45,745 nucleotides of DNA from Thermoleophilaceae bacterium (lineage in GTDB: Bacteria; Actinomycetota; Thermoleophilia; Solirubrobacterales; Thermoleophilaceae): the NCBI GenBank assembly GCA_025928265.1, contig JAICJV010000015.1, positions 1 through 45,745 on the forward strand, read 5' to 3'. The notes under the pieces are model-generated. The model was not told the origin of the DNA and did no database searches. It was given only the letters and a program-made list of their open reading frames with translations. The position numbers and the translations under genes are program-made. Below are positions 39,319 to 45,745 of the stretch, in pieces (the stretch's first letter is position 1; each line of letters opens with the position of its first letter).

Positions 39319-40536
39319 ATGGGGACCGAACGCGGGTCACTACGGTCGCTGCGCGACGCAAACCGCCGGCGCGTCATCGAGGCGCTCGGCCAGCGTGGCG
39401 TCGCGAGCCGCGCCGACCTCGCGCGAGCCACCGGGCTGTCGCGGTCGACGGTCTCGAGCGTGGTGGCGGATCTGCAGCGCGCGGGACTCGTGGCCGAGCG
39501 CTCGGGGACCGACGCCGTAGTGCACGAGGCGGGCGTGGGTCGCCCGCCGGTGCTGATCTCGCTCGATCGGTCGGCGGGCGGCGTTGTGGGCATCGACTTC
39601 GGCCACAGCCACGTCGCGGTCGCGGTCGCGGACCTTTCGCACACCGTGCTCGCGGAGCGCTGGGAGGAGCTCGACGTGGACCACGCCGCCACCGACGGGC
39701 TCGACGCCGCGGTCAGGCTCGTCGAGCAGGCACTCGCGGACGCGGACCTCCCGGAGGACCGCGTCCTGGGCGTGGGAATGGGTCTGCCCGGGCCGATCCA
39801 CATGCCGGGCGGCACCGTCGGATCGACGTCGATCCTCCCGGGCTGGGTGGGCGTCGACGCGCGCGCCGTGATGAGCGAGCGGCTCGGGATGCCCGTGCGC
39901 GTGGAGAACGACGCCAACCTCGGCGCCCTCGCCGAGCTCGTCTTCGGTGCGGGGCGCGGCCTGTCCGACTTCGTCTACATCAAGGTCTCCTCGGGCATCG
40001 GCGCCGGCTTCGTGATCGGCGGCCGTCTGCACCGCGGCGTGGGCGGCACGGCCGGCGAGATCGGCCACACCCAGTTCAGCGACAGCGGCTTCGTGTGTCG
40101 CTGCGGTAATCGCGGCTGCCTCGAGACCACCTCCGCGGCCGGGCCGATCACCACTGCCGTGAGCGCGGCGCGCGGTGAGCGCGTGAACGTCGCACAGGTG
40201 ATCGAGCTCGCGCGCGCCGGCGACGCCCTGGCGCAGCGTGTCCTCGCGGACGCGGGCCGCGCGATCGGCGTCGCAGTCGCGAACCTCTGCAACCTGCTCA
40301 ACCCGCAGCGCGTGATCGTGGGCGGCGAGCTGAGCGCGGCAGGGGACGTCCTGCTCGTGCCGATCGTCGATTCGCTGCGCCGCCACGCGATACCGACGGC
40401 GGCTGCGGACGTGGACGTGGTGGCAGGTCAATTCGGCAAGCGGGCCGAAGTCATGGGCGCACTGGCCGTGGTGCTGCGTGAGCCGCGCCACGAGCTCGCG
40501 AGCACGGTCGCCGAGGCCGTGGGGGAACGGGCGTGA
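39319..40536 (+). CDS. ROK-family transcriptional repressor
   Basis: A 405-residue protein combining an N-terminal winged helix (NRRRVIEALGQRGVASRADLARATGLSRSTVSSVVADLQRAGLV) with a sugar-kinase-like ROK domain. The domain includes GVGMGLPGPI, ENDANLGALAE, the EIGHTQF motif and the zinc-binding CRCGNRGCLE. Such proteins repress sugar uptake operons and are released by the sugar. ATG 39319 gives the usual short N terminus; a longer start at 39199 would run into the HAD gene. The transporter genes follow 26 bases after its stop, so it very probably controls them, and a palindrome at 39251 may be its own operator. Confidence 0.93.
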   Translation: MGTERGSLRSLRDANRRRVIEALGQRGVASRADLARATGLSRSTVSSVVADLQRAGLVAERSGTDAVVHEAGVGRPPVLISLDRSAGGVVGIDFGHSHVAVAVADLSHTVLAERWEELDVDHAATDGLDAAVRLVEQALADADLPEDRVLGVGMGLPGPIHMPGGTVGSTSILPGWVGVDARAVMSERLGMPVRVENDANLGALAELVFGAGRGLSDFVYIKVSSGIGAGFVIGGRLHRGVGGTAGEIGHTQFSDSGFVCRCGNRGCLETTSAAGPITTAVSAARGERVNVAQVIELARAGDALAQRVLADAGRAIGVAVANLCNLLNPQRVIVGGELSAAGDVLLVPIVDSLRRHAIPTAAADVDVVAGQFGKRAEVMGALAVVLREPRHELASTVAEAVGERA

Positions 40537-40562
40537 ACGAGAGGTCAAACCAAAGGAGGGTC

Positions 40563-41687
40563 ATGTTCAGAAGGAGCGGAGTCAGAGCGCTGCTCGCCGC
40601 TGCCGCGGTGTTGGTGCTCGGCGCTGTGCTGGCCGCATGCGGCAGCAGCAACGACAACAACAGCAGCAGCACAAGCGGAGGCGGAAGCAGCGGCGGAGGC
40701 AAGATCGCGCTGCTGCTACCGGAGACGAAGACTGCGCGGTACGAGTCGCAGGACAGGCCTCTGTTCCAGGCCAAGGTCAAGGAACTGTGCTCGAGCTGCC
40801 AGATCATCTACTCGAACGCCGACCAGGACGCCTCGAAGCAGCAGCAGCAGGCGGAGGCGGCGATCACCAACGGAGCGAAGGTGCTGGTGCTCGACCCGGT
40901 GGACTCCGCTTCGGCGGCGGCCATCGTGACGAAGGCAGCGCAGCAGAAGATCCCGGTCATCAGCTATGACCGCCTGATCACGGGCGCGAAGGTGGACTAC
41001 TACATCTCCTTCGACAACGTCCAGGTGGGCAAGCTGCAGGCCACGAGCCTCGTCAACAAGCTCAAGTCCGACGGCAAGGGCAGCGGCACGATCTTCATGA
41101 TCAACGGCGCTCCCACCGACAACAACGCCAAGCTGTTCAAGCAGGGCGCGCACAGCGTGCTCGACTCGAGCGGACTGAAGATCGGCAAGGAGTACGACAC
41201 GCCGGACTGGAGCCCGGACAAGGCGCAGACCGAGGCCCAGCAGGCCATCACGGCGCTCGGCAAGAACGGGTTCGTGGGCGTCTACGCCGCGAACGACGGC
41301 ACCGCCGGCGGCGCGATCGCGGCCATGAAGGGCGCGGGCATCGATCCGTCGACCAAGCCGACCACCGGTCAGGACGCGGAGCTCGCGGCGATCCAGCGGA
41401 TCCTCGCGGGTCAGCAGTTCATGACCGTCTATAAGGCGATCAAGCCTGAGGCCGAGGACGCCGCGACGCTCGCGGTGGCCCTGGTGCAGGGCAAGTCGGC
41501 ACCGGGCGGAATGGTCAACGGCCAGACCGACAACGGCGCCGGCAAGGTCCCGTCGATTCTGCTGAAGCCGGTTGCAGTCACGGCGCAGAACGTCAAGGAC
41601 ACCATCGTCAAGGACGGCTTCTGGAAGCCGAGCCAGATCTGCACCTCGGCCTACGCGTCGGCGTGCAAGAAGTACGGCGTCCAATAG
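40563..41687 (+). CDS. Sugar ABC transporter substrate-binding lipoprotein, XylF-like
   Basis: A 374-residue lipoprotein. ATG 40563 has AGGAGG at 40554-40559; a GTG at 40533 would overlap the ROK stop and lengthen the signal. The lipobox is LAACGSS, followed by an Asn/Ser/Gly linker. The mature domain has the periplasmic-binding fold of the xylose/ribose group: KIALLLPETKTARYESQDRPLF, then DPVDSASAAAIVTKAAQQKIPVISYDRLI, VYAANDGTAGGAIAAMKGAG and TGQDAELAAIQRILAGQQFMTVYK. These stretches are close to XylF. The likely ligand is xylose or a related monosaccharide. It is the first gene of the transporter set. Confidence 0.93.
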   Translation: MFRRSGVRALLAAAAVLVLGAVLAACGSSNDNNSSSTSGGGSSGGGKIALLLPETKTARYESQDRPLFQAKVKELCSSCQIIYSNADQDASKQQQQAEAAITNGAKVLVLDPVDSASAAAIVTKAAQQKIPVISYDRLITGAKVDYYISFDNVQVGKLQATSLVNKLKSDGKGSGTIFMINGAPTDNNAKLFKQGAHSVLDSSGLKIGKEYDTPDWSPDKAQTEAQQAITALGKNGFVGVYAANDGTAGGAIAAMKGAGIDPSTKPTTGQDAELAAIQRILAGQQFMTVYKAIKPEAEDAATLAVALVQGKSAPGGMVNGQTDNGAGKVPSILLKPVAVTAQNVKDTIVKDGFWKPSQICTSAYASACKKYGVQ

Positions 41688-41743
41688 CCACGCAGAAGTG
41701 AGAAAGTGAGCACAGCGGACCGCACCGAAGCGGGAGGAGCGAA

Positions 41744-42550
41744 GTGACTGACGCGACAGCTACAAAGCCGGCCGCACAGCCGAAGACCCCTCTGCTCGAG
41801 CTGAGAGGCGTGAGCAAGAGCTTCGGTGCGGTCCGCGCGCTCACTGATGTCGATTTCGAGGTGGGCCCCGGTGAGGTGGTCGCCCTGGTCGGCGACAACG
41901 GCGCCGGGAAGTCCACCCTCATCAAGGCCATCTCCGGCATCCAGCCGGGCGACAGGTACACGGCGCGCTTCGAGGGCAACGACGTGAACCTCAACACCCC
42001 CCAGGACGCCACCAGCCTCGGCATCGCGACGGTCTACCAGGACCTCGCGCTCGCGGACAATCTCGACGTGGTCGAGAACCTGTTCCTCGGGAGCGAGATC
42101 TCGGGGCCCGGCGGTGAGCTCGGGCTGCTCGACGAGACGAGGATGGAGCACAAGGCGCTCGACCTCCTCTCGCAGCTCGCGGTGACGACGATCAGGAACG
42201 TCCGCACCGAGGTCGGGTCGCTGTCGGGCGGTCAGCGGCAGTCGGTGTCGATCGCGCGATCGCTGCTCGGCGAGCCGAAGATCGTGATGCTCGACGAGCC
42301 GACCGCGGCGCTGGGCGTCGCGCAGACGCGCCAGGTGCTCGACCTCATCACGCGCCTGCGCGAACGTGGGCTCGGGGTCGTGGTGATCAGCCACAACCTC
42401 GCCGACGTATTCGAGGTCGCGGACCGCATCATCGTCCTGCGACTCGGGCAGCGCGTGGCCACGTTCGACCGTGAGACCAGCACGCCCGACCAGGTGGTGG
42501 CTGCCATCACCGGCGCCAGCTCGAACGGCCAGAAAGGGGGCCAACGATGA
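41744..42550 (+). CDS. Sugar ABC transporter ATP-binding protein (single-domain)
   Basis: A 268-residue ATPase with one ABC domain. The Walker A GDNGAGKSTLIKA, the Q loop VYQDLALADNLDVVENLFLG, the signature LSGGQRQSVSIAR, the Walker B IVMLDEPTAAL and the H loop (VISHNL) are all intact. GTG 41744 has GGGAGGAGC just upstream. XylG-type ATPases usually have two fused ABC domains (~500 residues). This one has a single copy, as in FrcA-type transporters, and presumably works as a homodimer. It overlaps the permease gene by ATGA. Confidence 0.95.
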   Translation: MTDATATKPAAQPKTPLLELRGVSKSFGAVRALTDVDFEVGPGEVVALVGDNGAGKSTLIKAISGIQPGDRYTARFEGNDVNLNTPQDATSLGIATVYQDLALADNLDVVENLFLGSEISGPGGELGLLDETRMEHKALDLLSQLAVTTIRNVRTEVGSLSGGQRQSVSIARSLLGEPKIVMLDEPTAALGVAQTRQVLDLITRLRERGLGVVVISHNLADVFEVADRIIVLRLGQRVATFDRETSTPDQVVAAITGASSNGQKGGQR

Positions 42551-43791
42551 GCGACACCGCCACCAAGGCGCCTCCGCCCCCTGAAACGCCGGACCCGACA
42601 ACCGAGGCGGGCGAGCGACCAGAGTTCTCGCTCGGCGCCGCGCTTCGCGGCCTCGCCGAGGGCGAGCTCGGCTCGCTGCGGGTCATCCTCGGCATCGCCC
42701 TCGTCTGGATCATCTTCCAGACCCAGAACAGCAACTTCCTCACCGCCCTCAACCTCACCAACCTGATGCTCCAGGTGGTGGCCGTCGGCCTCGTGTCGGT
42801 CGGCGTCGTGCTGGTCCTGCTGCTCGGCGAGATCGACCTCTCGATCGGTTCCGTCAGCGGCCTGTGCGCAGCGATCATGGCGGTGCTCAACATCAAGCAC
42901 GGGTGGGCGCCCGTCCCTGCGGTGGTCGCAGCCATCATCGCGGGCGGGATCATCGGCGCATTCCAAGGGTTCTTCGTGAACTTCTTCAAGATCCCGTCGT
43001 TCGTCGTCACGCTCGCGGGCCTGATCGGGTGGCAGGGGCTTCAGCTGCAGGTGCTGGGCGACACGGGCACGATCAACCTGCAGTCGGGCTTCATCGTCGA
43101 CCTCACCAGCAAGTTCTTCTCGAGCGCGACCGGCTGGATCCTCGGGATCGTCGCGATAGCCGCGTACGTCGGGTCGGCGCTGTGGAGGCGACGGCGCCGT
43201 GTGGCCGCGGGGCTCGGGGTCGAGGACTTCTTCGCCTTCGCGTTCCGCGCGGTCCTCGTCGCGATCGCGGTGGTCGTGTCGATCTACGTGCTCAACCAGG
43301 ACCGCGGGCTGCCGTACGCGGTGCTCATCTTCATCGGCTTCGTCTGGGTCTTCGCGTTCATCACCACGCGCACGCGCTTCGGCCGCCACATGTACGCGGT
43401 CGGCGGCAACGCCGAGGCGGCGCGGCGCGCCGGCATCAACGTGACGCGGGTGCGGATGGTCGTGTTCGTGCTCAGCTCGGGGATGGCGGCGATCGGCGGC
43501 ATCATGGCCGCGTCGCGCCTGCTCGCCGTGAACCAATCGTCGGGCGGCAGCGACTTCCTGCTGCTGGCGATCGCCGGCCCTGTCGTCGCGGGCACGTCGC
43601 TGTTCGGCGGCCGCGGCACGGTCTGGTCGGCGCTCCTGGGCGCGATCCTGATCGGCTCGATCTCGAACGGCATGGACCTGCTCGCGCTGTCCTCGGCCGT
43701 CAAGTTCATGATCACCGGCGGCGTCCTGCTCGCCGCGGTCACGATCGACTCGGCCACGCGGCTGCGCAGGCAGTCGGTCCGAAGAGCCTGA
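42547..43791 (+). CDS. Sugar ABC transporter permease, XylH-like
   Basis: A 414-residue permease with about ten hydrophobic segments and an N-terminal Pro/Glu-rich cytoplasmic stretch. The family marks of the ribose/xylose permeases are present: LLLGEIDLSIGSVSGLCAAIMAVL, then IPSFVVTLAGLIGWQGLQL, RTRFGRHMYAVGGNAEAARRAGINVTRVRM and LFGGRGTVWSALLGAILIGSISNGMDLL. It forms the membrane pore for the XylF-like binding protein and the preceding ATPase. A strong hairpin follows its stop and closes the operon. Confidence 0.94.
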   Translation: MSDTATKAPPPPETPDPTTEAGERPEFSLGAALRGLAEGELGSLRVILGIALVWIIFQTQNSNFLTALNLTNLMLQVVAVGLVSVGVVLVLLLGEIDLSIGSVSGLCAAIMAVLNIKHGWAPVPAVVAAIIAGGIIGAFQGFFVNFFKIPSFVVTLAGLIGWQGLQLQVLGDTGTINLQSGFIVDLTSKFFSSATGWILGIVAIAAYVGSALWRRRRRVAAGLGVEDFFAFAFRAVLVAIAVVVSIYVLNQDRGLPYAVLIFIGFVWVFAFITTRTRFGRHMYAVGGNAEAARRAGINVTRVRMVVFVLSSGMAAIGGIMAASRLLAVNQSSGGSDFLLLAIAGPVVAGTSLFGGRGTVWSALLGAILIGSISNGMDLLALSSAVKFMITGGVLLAAVTIDSATRLRRQSVRRA

Positions 43792-43796
43792 GGCAG

Positions 43797-43829
43797 GCGG
43801 CGGCCGGCCTCGCTCGGCGCGGCCGCCGC
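43797..43829 (+). terminator. Terminator of the sugar ABC operon
   Basis: GCGGCGGCC (43797-43805) pairs perfectly with GGCCGCCGC (43821-43829) around a 15-nt loop, directly after the permease stop. Confidence 0.75.
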
Positions 43830-43908
43830 TTCCGCCCGTCGGCACGACCGACGAGTTTGCGCGCGCCGCGGCGTCTGAATGTGCAGATGCACAGCGAGGA
43901 GGACGAAG

Positions 43909-44466
43909 ATGGCGAAGATCGTGGTGTCGCAATTCGTGTCGGTCGACGGCGTGATCGAGGACCCGGGCGGGTCCGAGGGCTGGGATCGCGGCGGCTGGGC
44001 GTTCAGGTACGAGCGCGGTCCCGACGGCGACCGGTTCAAGCTCGACGAGCTCATTGACGCCGACGCCCTGCTGCTCGGCCGCGTGACCTACGAGGGCTTC
44101 GCCGAGGCGTGGCCGTCGCGCGAGGGCGAGTTCGCCGACAAGTTCAACAACATGACCAAGTACGTCGTCACATCGACGCTGACGAACCCGTCGTGGAACA
44201 ACTCGCACGTGATCCGCGACGTGGCGAGCGAGGTGCCGCAGTTGCGCGACCGGCATGATGGCGACGTGCTGGTGAACGGCAGCGCCCAGCTCGTGACCGA
44301 GCTGATCGAGCGGGAGCTCGTGGACGAGCTGCGGCTGATGGTGTTCCCGCTCGTGCTCGGCGACGGCAAGCGGGCGTTCGGCGCAACGGGCGCGACCAAG
44401 TCGCTCAAGCTCGCCGAGTCCAGGCCCGCCGGCGAAACGCAAATCCTGATCTACGAGCGCGCGTGA
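43909..44466 (+). CDS. RibD C-terminal/DHFR-like reductase family protein
   Basis: A 185-residue protein of the family often labelled dihydrofolate reductase (RibD C-terminal domain). It opens KIVVSQFVSVDGVIEDPGG, has ADALLLGRVTYEGFAEAWPS and the NADPH-binding VLVNGSAQLVTELIERELVDELRLMVFPLVLGDGKRAF. True folate reductase activity is unlikely; the family is used in varied NADPH-dependent reductions and often functions stand-alone. ATG 43909 follows GAGGAGG (43896-43902). Its stop overlaps the start of the GST gene (GTGA), so the two are coupled. Confidence 0.92.
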   Translation: MAKIVVSQFVSVDGVIEDPGGSEGWDRGGWAFRYERGPDGDRFKLDELIDADALLLGRVTYEGFAEAWPSREGEFADKFNNMTKYVVTSTLTNPSWNNSHVIRDVASEVPQLRDRHDGDVLVNGSAQLVTELIERELVDELRLMVFPLVLGDGKRAFGATGATKSLKLAESRPAGETQILIYERA

Positions 44467-45077
44467 TTCGCCTCTACCGAGCACGGTTCTCGACCAACGT
44501 GGAGCGCGTCGCCCTCGCGCTCGCGCACAAGGGCCTCGAAGCGGAGTCCGTCTGGATCGACTACGGCGACCGTTCGCTCGTCGAGCGCGTGTCCGGTCAG
44601 GGCCTCGTGCCCGTGATCGAGTACGACGGCGAGGTGGTGGCGGACTCGATGGAGATAGTCCGCTTCCTCGAGGAGCGCCGGCCCTCGCCGCCGCTGTTCC
44701 CGCGCGACCCGGCGCGGCGCGCCGAGGTGCTCGTGTTCGTCGATTGGTTCAACCGCGTCTGGAAGCGCCCGCCCAACGAGATCGAGGCCGAGCTGTCGAA
44801 GTCGCAGCCCGACCGCGCGCGGGTCGCCGAGATGGCGGAGCTGATGCGCGCCTACCTCGACCTGTTCGAGGACCTGCTCACGGGGCGCGAGTACCTGATG
44901 GGAGCCGAGTTCACCACGGCCGACGTGGCGGCATTCCCGTTCGTGAAGTACGCGGCGCTGCACGACCCCGAGGACGACGAGCTCTTCCACCGGATCCTGC
45001 GCGACTACCAGCGCGACCGCCACCGGCCGCGCGTCGAGGCGTGGATCCGCCGGGTCGATCAGCGGCCGCGCGCATAA
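44463..45077 (+). CDS. Glutathione S-transferase family protein
   Basis: A 204-residue GST-fold protein starting at GTG 44463. The N-terminal thioredoxin-like domain reads [38 protein letters not shown] and includes the cis-Pro ([25 protein letters not shown]) with its Ser of the SNAIL/TRAIL position. The C-terminal helical domain has the conserved [15 protein letters not shown]-capping motif. Actinobacteria generally use mycothiol rather than glutathione, so the thiol partner is uncertain. It overlaps the RibD-like gene and precedes the mutase by ten bases, which suggests one transcript. Confidence 0.9.
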   Translation: MIRLYRARFSTNVERVALALAHKGLEAESVWIDYGDRSLVERVSGQGLVPVIEYDGEVVADSMEIVRFLEERRPSPPLFPRDPARRAEVLVFVDWFNRVWKRPPNEIEAELSKSQPDRARVAEMAELMRAYLDLFEDLLTGREYLMGAEFTTADVAAFPFVKYAALHDPEDDELFHRILRDYQRDRHRPRVEAWIRRVDQRPRA

Positions 45078-45087
45078 CATCAGGGGC

Positions 45088-45745
45088 ATGGCCACTCCGA
45101 CTCGCCCCATGACCGACGCCGAGCGCTGGTACCGCGAGCGCTACTGCGCCACGCCGGAGCGCGACGCGCTGTTCACCACCGTCAGCGGTGAGGAGATCGA
45201 GCCGCTGTACACGGCCGACGATCTTCCGGCCCCCTCGGAGATCGGGCTGCCGGGCGAGTACCCGTACACGCGCGGGGTCTACCCGTCGATGTACCGCGGC
45301 CGTCTCTGGACGATGCGCCAGTTCGCCGGGTTCGGCACCGCCGAGGAGACCAACGAGCGCTTCCGCTACCTGCTCGACCACGGGCAGACCGGGCTCTCCA
45401 CCGCGTTCGACATGCCGAGCCTGATGGGGCACGACTCCGACCATCCGCGCTCGCTCGGCGAGGTCGGCCGCGAGGGCGTGGCGATCGACACGGTCGACGA
45501 CATGCAGACGCTGTTCGGCGGGATCGACCTCGGCAAGGTCACCGTCTCGATGACCATCAACGCGCCGGCCGCGATCGCGCTCGCGCAGTACGTCGTCGTC
45601 GCCGAGAAGCAGGGCATCCCGCCCGAGGCGCTCGGCGGCACGATCCAGGCGGACATCCTCAAGGAATACATCGCCCAGAAGGAATGGTGCTTCCCCGTGG
45701 ACCCGGCCATGCGCCTGGTGGGGGACATGATCCAGTGGTGCTCTG
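45088..45745 (+). CDS. B12-dependent acyl-CoA mutase large subunit, N-terminal part (isobutyryl-CoA mutase-like residues; partial)
   Basis: The first 219 residues of an adenosylcobalamin-dependent acyl-CoA mutase (the rest is outside the window). The TIM-barrel start [34 protein letters not shown] and [33 protein letters not shown] are typical. Two residues set substrate choice. Methylmalonyl-CoA mutase has Tyr89 (TIRQYAG) and Arg207 (MVRNTY). Here the same places hold F79 and Q197 (KEYIAQKEW), 118 residues apart exactly as in the reference. Isobutyryl-CoA mutase has this Phe/Gln pair. Specificity for isobutyryl-CoA, or another uncharged acyl-CoA, is therefore more likely than methylmalonyl-CoA. 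MeaB at 26492 is a candidate chaperone. Confidence 0.9.
   Translation, partial: MATPTRPMTDAERWYRERYCATPERDALFTTVSGEEIEPLYTADDLPAPSEIGLPGEYPYTRGVYPSMYRGRLWTMRQFAGFGTAEETNERFRYLLDHGQTGLSTAFDMPSLMGHDSDHPRSLGEVGREGVAIDTVDDMQTLFGGIDLGKVTVSMTINAPAAIALAQYVVVAEKQGIPPEALGGTIQADILKEYIAQKEWCFPVDPAMRLVGDMIQWCS

Overview
The window looks like a chromosomal segment of a high-GC actinobacterium, most plausibly of the Thermoleophilia/Solirubrobacterales type. Very GC-rich third codon positions, many GTG starts, many apparently leaderless genes with a TANNNT box 7-10 nt before the start, and the overall gene content point this way. The assignment rests on gene content and style, not on a marker tree. No rRNA, tRNA, CRISPR array, phage gene or transposase was seen.

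Layout. 1-9.3 kb: 3' end of the primary sigma factor, an SRPBCC-like protein, a PilT ATPase, a secreted M11-like zinc protease, an AIM24 protein, an HxlR regulator, a HEPN-like unknown, a metallophosphoesterase, and a GlxA regulator overlapping a DJ-1/PfpI enzyme. 9.3-13.6 kb: two overlapping ArsA/Get3-like ATPases, divergent from a translationally coupled parA-ftsZ pair in which FtsZ carries a ~150-residue N-terminal extension. 13.9-20.7 kb: a LuxR regulator, a secreted protein, gamma-glutamyltransferase, a TrxR-like flavoprotein, head-to-head TusA and DsrE sulfur-carrier genes, a lipoprotein and a Lon-N protein. 20.7-26.5 kb: two divergent methyltransferases, a GH57 glucan branching enzyme, a GT4 glycosyltransferase, three 86-bp tandem repeats and a hexapeptide acyltransferase. 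26.5-32.1 kb: MeaB GTPase, a GT-C-like membrane protein, acyl-CoA dehydrogenase and a 709-residue coiled-coil protein. 32.3-39.2 kb: a pilin-signal/Vps62-like protein, a DUF2127 membrane protein, SDR, leucyl aminopeptidase, thiolase, acetate transporter and HAD phosphatase. 39.3-43.8 kb: a ROK repressor followed by a xylose-type ABC transporter. 43.9-45.7 kb: a RibD/DHFR-like reductase, a GST, and the 5' part of a B12-dependent acyl-CoA mutase.

How it works together. Fatty-acid/short-chain acyl-CoA metabolism recurs (acyl-CoA dehydrogenase, thiolase, acetate permease, MeaB, B12 mutase). The methyltransferase-GH57-GT4 operon has the order of mycobacterial Rv3030-Rv3031-Rv3032, which makes methylglucose lipopolysaccharide, and an acyltransferase lies close by; a related methylated/acylated glucan is a reasonable inference.

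Best leads: (1) the two ArsA-like ATPases carry complementary Walker A defects (K15/R20 in one, A18/K23 in the other), suggesting an obligate heterodimer with one composite site; (2) an FtsZ with a long N-terminal extension in a parA operon; (3) the MGLP-like locus; (4) the acyl-CoA mutase carries F79 and Q197, the isobutyryl-CoA mutase residue pair at the exact spacing, although it would usually be labelled methylmalonyl-CoA mutase; (5) the 86-bp tandem repeats; (6) a palindrome spanning both start codons of the head-to-head tusA/dsrE genes.
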